Of a stretch of 64,000 nucleotides of DNA, positions 10,765 to 21,450 are shown one piece after another. Position 1 is the first letter of the stretch. Each line of letters starts with the position of its first letter. The translations under genes were made by a program, and so were the position numbers. The stretch comes from Fasciola hepatica. Its lineage: Eukaryota > Platyhelminthes > Trematoda > Plagiorchiida > Fasciolidae. Where the stretch lies: positions 3,734,501 to 3,798,500 of the forward strand of contig CANUEZ040000164.1 in assembly GCA_948099385.1 (NCBI GenBank), read 5' to 3'. The notes below the pieces were generated by a model. That model was not told the origin of the DNA. It saw nothing but the letters and a program-made list of their open reading frames with translations, and searched no databases.

Positions 10765-12145
10765 TCAACGAAGCAATTTGCAGAAAATAAAACCATTATG
10801 CGACACCATATATAGGAGAATAGCGTACCGTCTTAGCCGTCTTCCTTCGCCCCGATCCCAAGCGTTGATGAACCAGCGCTTTATATGTCTGCCAGTGACA
10901 GACGTTGGCTCGTTGGGGAATCGCTCCACTCCTTTTATAGCATCTGATGTTTTGTATGATAGTAAATGTGAACAACCTACCCTCAACGGCGGCGATCAAC
11001 TTATGGTCTTTTACGGCCTTTCTTTGAGGGCTCCCTAGCCAACAACAATGAAGGGCAACTTCGTCTCCGATGGATGCGAACAGCATGCTACTCACGGTCT
11101 CAGTCAAATTGTAATCCGCAAACCGCTTCAGCGTTGCCACCTGAAAAGGTTCAGCTAAAGTGGATATACTTGCCATGCTCGCATACACCTCGGGCGAGCT
11201 CAGAGTCCTGTGGAGTTTCTGAAATTCCCCCCAAGTCTCGGCTCTTCGAGCCTTGGACGGCACGGCTGATGCGTGCGTGGCACCCAAAGCGACGGTTAGC
11301 CCATGAAGTGCGCGTTTGACCTTGCGGAAACCGTCGCTCATAGCGTTCAACTTACCTATAATCATACATGAATGTATGTAGTAGTCATTCACGCATAACT
11401 TCACGCAAATCCTTGCTAAATCTCTCCATTGGCCCTTCGCTTGTCGCAGAAGCAATAAAGTTACTATGTGGTTCGTTGTTCATGACATTTTGATAAGTAC
11501 GGTTACCCATGGTCTTTCAATGGACTCCGGTGAATAACAGTGACTGGAGGTTCACGTGCCACTATCGAGGTTGACGTTATATTCGGCATCGTTTCACATA
11601 AAATAAATGCACAAGTTTTACAGAAATGAAATTGTTGTCTTACAATGGAACGTAAGGTGCTCTCTCCAAAACAGGTGGCGGAGACGGCGATATTTCGAAA
11701 GATCCACAGGATTTACGAGATACCAACGTGCGCCCCTCCTTAAAACTGTCATCCGACGCTAATTGTGTTGGTACACTTTGAACAGTGTTAACCCATAATT
11801 CTTCCTACCTCCTGCGAACTGAATAGCGCTGGCCAAACAGTTTTCGTGGCACAGTGTCATCAGTGCTGCAGATTGAAGATTCGTTTAGCAGCCTACTTTC
11901 GAAAACGGAAACATCCCCGAAATTGTCTAGGAGACTTACATTTGAAAACATTTACCTGTGGCGAACATCTCCACAAATTCGTGTGCCGGAACAGAATCAG
12001 TCACTGACGCACCTGGAAGCAGCAACTGCCGGTACGCGCCTTTACTTTTTGTCCGGGGCCACCGGACGCGGTGGCGATCGACCATCCAATTGCTGTGAAC
12101 CACAGTATACGAGCTGTCCCCTAAAAACTTTACTACGAAGAACAT
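10765..12145 (-). CDS. DUF4806-domain protein carried by the DNA transposon (multi-exon)
   Basis: The first exon (12145 to about 11957) begins MFFVVKFLGDSSYTVVHSNW, a pattern typical of the N-terminus of animal DUF4806 proteins, and ends at a GT donor. The DUF4806 core lies in the 11455-10981 frame: LKRFADYNLTETVSSML then DEVALHCCWLG. At 10980-10944 there is a 37-nt GT...AG segment; removing it joins AAVE to DAIKGVERF in frame and continues to IKRWFINAWDRGEGRR, the expected C-terminus, with a stop at 10765. Exon boundaries between 11957 and 11455 are unresolved; GTAAGT donors are visible at about 11930 and 11355. The role of DUF4806 is unknown, but it recurs with animal transposons. The core frame is open, unlike the neighbouring transposase. 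Confidence 0.65.
10944..10980 (-). other. 37-nt intron in the DUF4806 gene
   Basis: On the minus strand the segment starts GTAGGTTG and ends ACATCAG. Splicing it out joins the domain in phase 1 (VE|D-A-I-K-G), whereas reading through shifts out of the conserved frame. Such short introns are common in flatworms. Confidence 0.65.
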
Positions 12146-12333
12146 CTAAACAAGATTAATTAAATGTAGAAAACATATGCCACCTTCAACGGTGCTTTCC
12201 ACGAACAAAAACTGCCGTATACATATATATATAATGCATAAAGGAAGAACAGCAGCGAAACTAACAATTTTATAAAAAGGTATGTAAAATGGGGCTGCAC
12301 ACATTGTAAGAATTGACCGATAAGAGTAAATAT

Positions 12334-14024
12334 TTACAGGAAACGATGTGAATGGGAGCGGTATGGATGTAGGACTGCAGTCCTTCTACTAAAAAGATAA
12401 ATAAACGAGCTGAGCGCAACGCGTGCGTAAAAAAAGTCTCCGACGATATTAAAACAAGTGAAATGAACTTTATTGTTCAAAATATTGACGACGGTTGCTA
12501 GTTCATTGTCGATCACAATGATTTTATTGGGATGTTCATTAGAGAAAAACATCCCGTTAACGACACACGAACACGGAGTTTTAGAGAATCGAGGTATAGG
12601 CAGGAGTGTGTCATCGAGGGCCAAATATTTTGGAGATTACAGCGAACAGTGTTAACTTCGTGCAGCCGCTTGTATAACTGCTCCGCTGGTCTAACCGGCC
12701 TTTTCAGCAGACATTTTATCTTGATCAAATGAGATTCCTAAGGGAAGCGTGAAAAGCGGTCCAAAGTTCCATGTCTTCTCACATCCTCTGCCAGATGAGT
12801 CAGACAATGAACACGGCACACAATTGGGTTGGGGCCATACACTTTTGACATCTCCTGCACAAAAACACGCAAAATTCCGTGTGAGAAGTCTAGTAGGCGG
12901 GTGTGTAAAACGGGATGCGAAAAATATATACAGAAACAAACAAAAGTAAAAAATTAACATATAAATCATGGGGTAATAAATCAATCAAAAACACAAGACC
13001 AAGGTAAAGGAGGAACTGGCGAAATTCCGTGGCCTTCCAGCGTTTGACATCGCGTGTGTGATGGCATTTGCGCTGGACGTCACAAGTAAGAGCATTGTGG
13101 GTTCCAAGAATTCGGTCACCAAGTTCCTCCGCACCCGACCTACCCAGACGGCAACGTGATGAATGACCGCCTTTCAGCCGGGTGATAAGTAGATTCTGAG
13201 TCACCCCAAGACATACTGAATGCATATAGTCTAACGGGGAAGTGGTCACAATATCGATGGGTAGGGATAGGAACGGAGTGGTGCCTATGTGGTGACGATG
13301 ATACTTCCCGGCGCGAAACTTTTAATCCGTTCGTGCGGTAGCCTCGACTACGGCAAACGTCATCCTCCCATCAATATGCAAGCCGCTTTGTTTGCATTCA
13401 TCACAGCCGAAATAACCAGCAGGGATTTTGACTTGACGAACAAAGGCCCTAGCTGGAGTATCACAGATAACGGCCTTCAAGCAACAACGTATGGAAGAAT
13501 TACGATAGCTTAGGCCATTTTGTAGAAGTTGGTCTAGTTCTACCACGGTGTGACATAAGTAATCATGTACTGGATATGGTTTTTAACACCACAATGAAAT
13601 CCAACAGTCATGATTTGCGCACATATTGGCCGCATTATCCACGCCAAAATCGGCCACATCTGAACGAAGACGGCCAGAACAACTACAGTCCATCTATTTT
13701 CAGGTGCAGATCGATAGAATTTGGAGTAAAATCCATGCTGCTAAGGCACATATTTATTCCCTCTGTCAGTCCAAAGTGAATATATATTCCACTATCCAAC
13801 TGAATTTTCTCACACAAACGTGGTGCACGAGAAATGGTACGTGGATTGCGTGGGAGACTCGGCACAAACTTGCCCACACAGGATAGTACTTCTCGCCGCT
13901 GTTTCATGCTCAAGTTTGAGCTGGCGAAAAAGTCAGACAGCGACTGTTGCACCAAATCCACGTTAACGTTAATGGATATATTTCTTCCAAGCTGCATATC
14001 TTCCGTCGCTTGAAACGAACGCAA
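12334..14024 (-). pseudogene. Tnp2-type (CMC/CACTA) transposase, broken
   Basis: Pieces run in the right order on the minus strand. 14024-13683 has VPSLPRNPRTI, IYIHFGL and the IDGL block. 13680-13550 is frameshifted, with QMWPILA and TVGFHCG. 13546-12890 is one frame with a single TAA at about 13317, containing VICDTPARAFVRQVK, GYFGCDECK, HHIGTTPFLSLP, SPLDYMHSVCLGVTQ and RWKATEFRQFLLYLG. 12984-12513 holds the C-terminus, frameshifted, with FGPLFTLPLG and KIKCLLKRPVRPAEQLYKRL. A last degraded part reaches about 12334. The protein would cut and reinsert the transposon; several frameshifts and a stop make this copy inactive. Confidence 0.75.
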
Positions 14025-14163
14025 TATAGAAATGATACCATCTTACTCGATGGAACAAACCCCACGGATGTGCACCCTATGGGAAATGTATCTACACTTA
14101 TTAGGTCCCCGGGCACTCCTTCTGTTTGTACCTCCGGCGGTCGTGGATCCTCTTCAAGAAATC

Positions 14164-14891
14164 CACCGGAAGTGCTAGCTGTAACTGCTGTTCAACAAAT
14201 CAAATAAATAAATCCATTATAAGAGCACACTCCAGGTTCGTTCTTTGGGACGCGAAGTTCTGTGCTCCCACAAACTGGCATCCTGACATATGGGACACAG
14301 CACTGAGCCCAGTTCCCTCTTTCTCCTCCTATACCTTTGCCATTTGCTCTCTTTCGGCGTAACGAAATGTTTCTTATGGGATTGAGAAACGATGAAAGGA
14401 TAGGTTTCAACGGGTAACCATTTTATTAATGAAATTTATTTTCCAGGAAATACTGGTTACCTCTATAATGACAAATTCGAGAGAAACTTCTAATTTTATG
14501 TGAATTATGGAATGTTTCAAGCAATTAATACCTACGATACAAAAATAAGACGACGGAACAGTAACAATGCAGTCTAAACGATACTTATCCATGACACTTA
14601 GACAACTAGACTAGCTACCGCATCTAGACACCGGTGAAAACATTAACCTACCGACAAACAATGAGCAAAACCAATGATGACCACCCGGTCAAGAGGGCAC
14701 GCAGTAAAACAAAAAGTGTGCAAATGTCACACAAATGTTTGCTACTTATTTGTACGGAATCTATATATACAAACGGCGTCCTGCAGTTCAGGAAGATCTG
14801 TGCAATTTTTGTTGATAAGTATCGTCATCGTGCCCCACCCCAGTGCTCCGTTGGGCAGTGCCCAACAGGGTTGGGCAATGTGCTACCTGGG
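14164..14891. repeat. Right-end region of the DNA transposon, shared with 52470-53195
   Basis: About 725 bp matching 52470-53195 with few substitutions. Non-coding, probably transposase promoter and 5' UTR plus the right terminus. It contains the palindrome GTTGGGCAGTGCCCAAC (14850-14866) and ends GTGCTACCTGGG next to TA. Confidence 0.85.
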
Positions 14892-16616
14892 TAACTGGGT
14901 TTACACTATTAGGCAAAGTTATTGATTACCGATTCGGTCTTTCACCGAGAAGTCTTATCTTTAAGAGTTAATAACGCCGTGGAGGTGCATTTGGAGTAGG
15001 GTCTGAGGGCTACGCGAGAAAGCAGCTGGGCAACACGAAGAACCTGAATGGCAAGTTAGCATACTAGGTCTAAGGGATATATGACAAAACCCACAGTAGT
15101 GTTTCACAGGTCACAAAGAAGCAGCTGGGACACACTAAGAATCCAAATGGCAAGTTCATATGATAGATCCAGAGGATGTATGCCAAATCCTATCGTGGGG
15201 TATCTACAGGTCTAATGCTGCAGGTTGCTGTTATGTAAGGCTGTAAGCTGGAGGGTGGGATGGATTATAGGACAAGGAAAAAGCCGCTTTCTTGCGAAAA
15301 GGAAGAGAAACAGATATGTGAGCGAAAAATACGGGCGTTTTTCTCTGCAATCTTACATCAGCTTTTATATATACAGTAATATCTACATGGATACAATTAG
15401 CGCTTTGATGAAGCGTGTCGGTCGTCTGATGTATCTTCTTGTTGTCCAGAGCCACGGTGGTTTTGTAGCTGACGTCACCAACTGTGCCAGGCGTGCATGG
15501 GAGGGAACGAGGTGATTAAAAATTGGAGCGGGATGTGGGTAAGAATACGTAAAGAGACCAGTTCACTATCACCCCTGAGTCAGTCTCGTGCGTAGGAACC
15601 AAAAGCATGTCAAGCGGACAAGAGAGGTGTGGGGTTTTCCCTTTGGCAGGGTCAGGTGTAGGCTGATGGGAGACACCCATGGTCGGAGTTCGCCCATTTC
15701 CTCCACAGCCCGATACTAATGGTACGGGCCGAGAAAATACGGAGCGGAGCTAAGCAAACGCACGGAGTAGAACAACGAGTGTTGTAGTGTACGCGCCTGC
15801 ATATGTCTTAGTCTCGTACAGCGCCAGACCGCGCCTAAAACTGCTAGAGGCCGTTCGGGTGTGGTTGAGTTAGGCTGCGCCAGTAGATATTATTGCACTC
15901 ATGGTGAGAGGATAGCAGTCTAAGTTAGGTGATGGATTCATAAATCTTGGCAAAACAGACGAGCGTTCATGCCGGGAAATATAAAAGGAGAAAACTGAGG
16001 CCAACAGGTAGCTATTGGAAGGTGGATGTATGGGATGAAAGATTTTCAACCGGGATGATTAAGGAAAGCAAATTACGGCCGGGCAAGGAAGCTGCGAGGA
16101 GCCGAAGCCAGAATAAATAAGAAAAGAATCGAAGGATCAAGGAGTGAAGTATTGGGTGGTGGGACTTAATGTCCTAGGATGCAGCACCACTGAACCATTT
16201 GGTGCTAGGGGAAAACATCAGTGGCTAAAAACCTTCAGTTGTTTTACATGGCTGCCCTAGTACTATATAGTGAGGAAGGCAGTAATTGTTTGGATATATT
16301 TGTGGAGACCGACTAATGAATTAGATGAGGCAGGGTGGTATAGGGGTTAGGTGATAGTAGGTGAACGTGGGTGAGTAGCAAGAACCGGCAGGCATCTGGC
16401 TAGCCATAGTTGTAAACGACAAAACTGAATCCTTCTGCAATGTGGGTTATGTGCGGTATACGCAAAAAGTGATAATAAATGGTAAGCCTAGCGTCTGTCG
16501 TTAGGCAGAAAATGGTAGGTTTGGAACATGGTGCCATGATCCTAGTAGGGGAACCCGTTTTTGAAGGCCAGCTCGACGGATAACAGAGAGCGGGAGGGGA
16601 GATGGAAGCTAGGGTT
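14892..16616 (-). other. Proximal 3' UTR of LINE E3
   Basis: No coding domain. It lies directly downstream of the E3 ORF2 stop in the minus direction, as the long 3' UTRs of E4 and E5 do. It includes a 99-bp tandem duplication at 15020-15217. Confidence 0.5.
15020..15217. repeat. Two tandem copies of a 99-bp unit
   Basis: Both units start AAGCAGCTGGG (15020 and 15119) and share CACAGGTC, AATGGCAAGTT and AGG(G/A)(A/T)(T/G)(A/G)TATG blocks in order; they differ at roughly a quarter of positions, so the duplication is old. Confidence 0.7.
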
Positions 16617-19600
16617 CTAAAGTTCGACGCTTTCTTCATAGGCTCGATCCTCAGATATGCTGGCGTTAGTCAAAGACAACATATGGCTAACGGTAAGCTG
16701 TGATTTTAGGGGCTGGCTAAACTGGGTTATTGACGCACATTTGCGAACAGGCAGGGGTAGCTTGTTCCATAGCTTTGAATATTTATTGAGGAAGAAGTTG
16801 TGTCTTATTGCCAGCCTGGACTGCGGGATGGTCAGACTGAAGTCTCTGTGGCGCAGAGGGTAAGATGAGTGTAGCGAAAACTGTATGGAGTTAGTAGAAG
16901 TGAACGCAGAACGATGAATAAGGCTATATGGAAAACACAAGTTAAGCCTGACATGTCTAAGCCATACGGGGTCAAGTTTTGTAGAATGAATCGCTCTTTA
17001 TAGCTCAGTGGAGAAGAATATCCTATGAGCTTCTTGATGAAGGTGCGCTGAACTTTCTCCAGGCGTATTCTATCCGATTTAGATGTTCCGGAGAAGATCA
17101 TAGAGCAATATTTGAGGTGGGGCCTGGCATGGGATTGGTATGTGAGGAGAACACTATGTTTCATTTTAAATGATCTGAGAACTAGGCCTGTTATCTGTCT
17201 GGCCCTGGCTGTCTGAAATGAGATATGTTCGGAGAATTGTAGATTTTTAGTGTATCGAGGCCCAAAGTCCTTCGCTGATGAGCTTGGGGCGATGGGTACT
17301 CGGTTCACTGACAAAGTTCCGAGGGGGAATTGACATCTGTAGTTTGTGTATAATCTTTTAGATGCCGAGAAGCACATCTGCCATGAAGTGTACCATTGAT
17401 CAAGTTTCTCAAGATCATTATCTATTTCAGACAGCGCTGTGCTCAAATCTTGATGGCGGAACTGATAAACTATTTTGGTGTCGTCGGCGAAGAGAAAAGG
17501 TGTACCGTGTTGCAAAATCGAAAAAATGTCATCAATATAGAGTAAGGAAAATAGCTGACCAAGTACACTTTTTTTGTATAGCTCCACTAGTGACAGGCAC
17601 CGGATGTGATAGATGACCATTAGCACATACAACCTGGGTTCGGTCCGACAGGTAGGAAGTGATCCATGATAAAAGCGGGTCATGGATACCGTAGGCTTGG
17701 AGTTTTGTTAACAACTGGGAGTGAGGAACTCGGTCAAATGCCTTGGTCATATCGAGGTAGATGATAATCATAAATTTTCCGTCGTCAGCTGCCGTGGTCA
17801 GTAGGTTGAAGAAATCAAACTGGTATGTGGTACAATAAAGTGACTTTAGGAAGCCATGCTGACCACTGCGGATGAGGTTATGGGAGATAAGATAATGGGA
17901 CATCCGCTGTTTAATCAAACTCCCCATTATTCTGGCAGCTAAAGGGGTATAGTTAATAGGACGATAATTTAAGGGGTCTTGCACTGGACCATTTTTGTGG
18001 ATAGGAATAATGGTTGAATTTTTCCACTGGGATGCAAAAATGCCGTGTTTCAGGGATAAGTTATAGAGATTCATAAAGGAAGCAGCGACGTCAGTTTCAC
18101 CAAGATGAAAGAGTGTTGGGGGGATGCTATCACAGCCAAGGCGGGAGGAGGGTCTAAAACGCAGCAGTAGGTGGGCCACATCGTTCAAACTGAATTCAAT
18201 GTCAGAGAGAACTTGCTCGGTTATGAGAGTTAAGGGTGGCGGATTTAAAGTGGCGTCAGTGGTCATGTATTCTGAAAAGAAGGTATTGAGCGCCTCAGCG
18301 ATTTTGGCTGCAGATTTAATCTGCGTGTCGTTTTCCAAACTTAAATAGGATATCCCTGAAGACTCTCTCTGATTTCTGCTCTTTAGCAGTCGGGACAATT
18401 GGTACGATCTGTCGAAGGAATTCAAGGCCGATAGTTTCACTTTCTCAGCAGTCCATTAGTCCGAAGACTGATGGTTACAGAAAGAGAGCGGAGTTGCAAT
18501 GGTATGAAGTCTTTTCTTTTATTATAAATCTTCTGCAGTTTTGCATGGTTATTTTGCAGCCTTGTTTGGTACGAGCTGCAGGCTTGAGAGCGGTTGGTCC
18601 CAATGGTGATGACTGCTGACAAGCATCTGTGTAGCTTATAGTAGAGTACGTCACTGGCTAGCCGAGGGTCGTGCTGCAGTAAGTAGTCATCCCAGTTGAG
18701 CGATCGAACCATGGGCTCGACGTTCACTCAGTTGATCGTGAGCAGGGGCTGTTAAGATGAGCTACATATGGGGTGTATGGGTCCGGCTGTGAATCTGCAA
18801 GATACCATTCTATGGTCACTGCCTGGGAAAAGGTTGAGGGCGGTAGTTATCACGTCTGATAGGCCAATGGTAAGTATCAGGTCAAGTATGCTGTTTCCTC
18901 CGGTTGGTATCATTACGTGCTGGATCCAGCCCCCCGCGCGTATGGTCGAAACGAAGCTCGTGAAGTATTGGGGTGATGACATAGTGTCCTAGCAGATATT
19001 AAGCGCATTGAAATCGCCAGCAGTAAGTTGGCCAGAAGAACCGTTACCCATATTGAGTCCTGAATTGCGTCCAGTGTTGGATCAGGGAGAGTAATGGTGG
19101 GCAAGCTGTTCTTAACGAGTATTAGACGGCCTCCTCCACGACGACGACGATTTTTCATGAAGGTTTGATAACCAGCAATAAAATTTTGGTCCAATGGTAC
19201 AGAATCATTTAGCCAGGTTTCGGTTATGATAATGATGTTGAAGTCGGAAGATAGTACTATATCATAGAGAGTGTGGGTTTTATTCAGTAATGAGCGAGCG
19301 TTAATGAAGAACAAGGTAAGTGCAACTGTATCGTCATGACGTGGAGTAGGAACAAACATCGGCGGGTGTTGGTGGCCAACACTACCGAGGTGGTAAACGT
19401 CAATAAGTGGACTCATAACGTAGGGATTGTCACGTATAGAAGCGACGGAGTCTAAACGGGGGTTAAAAGTGGGGAGCCGGCTGTGTGGAGAAGGGGTGAG
19501 GCTGGGTTGGGGGGGCGTTCTGTCAAGAAAAAATTGGTCGTTTGCGGAGGTGGGATTTCCGGGGTGGTTGAAATAACCAGGTGGGGGTTGGATGCTGAGG

Positions 19601-19685
19601 TAATGGGTAACGGCAAGTGAGATGGCATAAAGTAGTGGTGACTGGGTTCAACGGGATACGCAAGGGGCGGGTAGTTATCGCTCAA
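16617..19685 (-). pseudogene. LINE ORF2 (endonuclease and reverse transcriptase), E3
   Basis: On the minus strand: Pro-rich leader (19685-19452); EN start with FFINARSLLNK and IIIITETWLND (19416-18913); EN end with NSILDLILTIGLSD and PGSDHRMVSCRF (18982-18752); linker (18727-18437); RT with CDSIPPTLF, SGQHGFLKS, IYLDMTKAFDRVPHSQLL (18440-17532) and the catalytic FLFADDTKIVYQF (17683-16832); and a C-terminal domain (to 16617). A deletion removes the EN segment between IWVTV and the RAGGWIQHV block. Several frameshifts break the frame. The encoded enzyme would nick target DNA and copy the LINE RNA. By order and motifs it is Jockey-superfamily, CR1-like. Confidence 0.85.
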
Positions 19686-20136
19686 CCAGGACCGACGAAA
19701 TAACTGTAGTTGGTTGGGCTGGCCTATCCTGTTTTCGGGAAAGAGCGTTGAGCTTGAAAATCAGGGCCGTCGGTCATAATTCAACTGGGGGTTACCTATT
19801 TGTATCATTGGAGGATGTAGAAATTGGTTACAGAGGTTCGGCGGGAGGTGCTTTCGCTCAGCCAGATGACTGGGAAACTGTATCGGGGTACTTGGAGAAT
19901 ATGATATGTTTGATCCCGATGCATGATGATGCGTTACTTGGGGGCAGTTTTCGCCTGTATTGTAAAGTGGAGTTGGGAGGACCTTGTCGATTAGCCGACG
20001 TGCCACTCTAATGCGGCGAGGCGGGTTGGCTGCTTTAGGGTGACGCAGGGTTGCGTCCTGCTGGCCAACAAGCATGGACTATTTGGGGTGCACTTGGAGT
20101 TCTTGGTCGGGGTTCTAAATGGGGCTCTGAGAAGAC

Positions 20137-21277
20137 TTACGGGGGGGATAACGGGAGTAGCCGGGGTAGCTGAAAGCTGTGGGGGGCATAGAATTCTGTC
20201 GGCTGATGGGACGATTGGCTATATAGTAGATCATGCCTTTTACGAACGATTTGTTTTCGCAAGACGGTGGGACCTGAGTTAGGGCAGGGCGGGCTGTTGG
20301 CAGCAGACTTCCGCGGAGTCTTTTTCGGTGGTGAGACGCTGGGCCGTAGGTTGACATTAGCAGTGGCAGGCCTGGATGCACGGGACTTTGGTGGCCCTGA
20401 GCTAATAGTGGGTTTGGCATGGAGATCGTTGCCTTTTGTGGGAGCGGAGGTTGACGGTAGAAGGCAGGGCCGTTTGCTAGGGGGATGTGCTGGAGATGGG
20501 GTGGTGGCCAGGTCTAGGTCAACTAGAGTAGTGCAGGCAACTGAGGGCGTTTGTGTTATGGGGTGGCTCGACAGGCAACGAGAGGACGCGGCGACTGGTA
20601 TTTCAGCCACAGGTTGCGTTGGTGAAGCTAAGGCCCTCTTTAGTGATCGAAAAACCTCCCTTTAGAGGAAGGTTTTATCCGGTAATATTCTGATTCTTTT
20701 GAATGGGGTGGCCTTAGCAATGATTTGTCAACTGTTTATGAATTTTCTAGCTGTTATTTCGTCAGCGAATTGGAAATTCAAAGGACAGTCGTTGCGTTGT
20801 GATTTTTTTGCGCAGCCGAGTTCAATAACACCTGTGGTGTGCCATGTTGCAAACATTCAGTATGGCGAGTTTGGTTGACGGCAGGGGCAGTCGGTCAATG
20901 ATGTTGAAAACTATCGTGTTTTTGTCGTTGGCTATATGCTTACGAAATTCAGTCGCAACTAAGACCAAGAAACGGCCCGCCATGGCCAGGCTTTGGCTAT
21001 TAGCTATAAGGGTGTGTTCAATTATGATAAATATAGGGGATATCTTCAATAGAATATCATCGATGGACTAGATCTGGTTATGCAGGTACGCTACTTTTTG
21101 ATCTACTTCGTTAATCTTCTTGTTGACTAAGTCATAAACATCAACGAGAGCTACTGAGCATAGACTGAGTGCAGACTGAGGATGAGAGTTCCTGGTTCTT
21201 CTGAGCCTGACAGTACGAATTGCCTGATTTACACCCGGGACCTTGGCATGTTTGCGGAGGACCTTTGGAGCGTTCAT
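20137..21277 (-). pseudogene. LINE ORF1, E3
   Basis: Frames at 21277-21068 (start MNAPKVLRKHAKV; SLCSVALVDVYDLVNKKI), 21049-20822 (NTIVFNIIDRLPLPSTKLAI, CNMAHHRCY) and 20610-20137 (Pro/Ser-rich) follow the order of E4 and E5 ORF1: short basic N-terminus, coiled-coil-like stretch, RRM-like core and Pro-rich tail. ORF1 proteins of this type bind the LINE RNA. At least two frameshifts separate the pieces. Confidence 0.75.
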
Positions 21278-21380
21278 GAGTGGTTCAGGAGATAATGTGA
21301 AGAACGCGGAAAGATTATGGGTCAGTCAGTTGAACTTTTTGAGAGTGTAAAGCTATGTGGAATATTTTGGGTATTTTTTT

Positions 21381-21450
21381 TTAATAATAATAATAATATT
21401 GGTATATTTCTCGGCCATGGTCGAGAGGCACGCGCTAACGCATGATCATG
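21381..21450 (-). mobile_element. 3' tail and terminal hairpin of E4
   Basis: Minus-strand order: GATCATGC, GTGCC, then the near-perfect hairpin TCTCGACCATGGCCGAGA (21409-21426), AAATATACC and (ATT)n. Parallels E3, and E0, E5 and E6 with different arm sequence. Confidence 0.85.

Larger units (their letters stand above)
10047..14891 (-). mobile_element. CMC/CACTA-like DNA transposon with DUF4806 cargo
   Basis: A 4.8-kb unit whose two ends match in inverted orientation: CCCAAGCAGCAC at 10047 and, read from the right, CCCAGGTAGCAC ending at 14891, each followed by a GTT(T)GCCCAA block. Both are flanked by TA. Subterminal regions are full of TTGGGC motifs (10056-10190 and 14850-14880), a typical CACTA-group trait. 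Inside, on the minus strand, are a broken Tnp2-type transposase and a DUF4806 gene, a combination I recall from animal EnSpm/CMC elements. A second copy of the right 725 bp lies at 52470-53195. The exact superfamily (EnSpm or Mirage-like) is uncertain because a TA duplication is not typical EnSpm. Confidence 0.7.
8881..21380 (-). mobile_element. CR1-like LINE E3, full length but decayed, with nested DNA transposon
   Basis: Minus-strand element: ORF1 remnant (21277-20137), ORF2 remnant (19685-16617), then a long 3' UTR (16616-14892 and 10046-8951) and terminal hairpin plus short tail (8881-8950). The 3' UTR is interrupted by the CMC-like transposon at 10047-14891. That the two UTR pieces belong together is inferred from the missing tail near 14892, the E-type tail at 8881 and the similar UTR length of E4. 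Its 5' end abuts the tail of E4 at about 21381. Confidence 0.7.

Noticed and set aside
10796..11455. One continuous 219-codon DUF4806 frame to 10796
   Set aside because: The last 60 codons leave the conserved frame; removal of the 37-nt GT-AG segment restores the expected C-terminus, so the spliced reading is preferred.
15020..15217. CRISPR-like repeat
   Set aside because: Only two long diverged units without spacers, in a eukaryotic LINE UTR.
20267..20665. 132-codon plus-strand frame over E3 ORF1
   Set aside because: Gly/Arg-rich antisense reading of a Pro-rich ORF1 tail; not supported by any motif.
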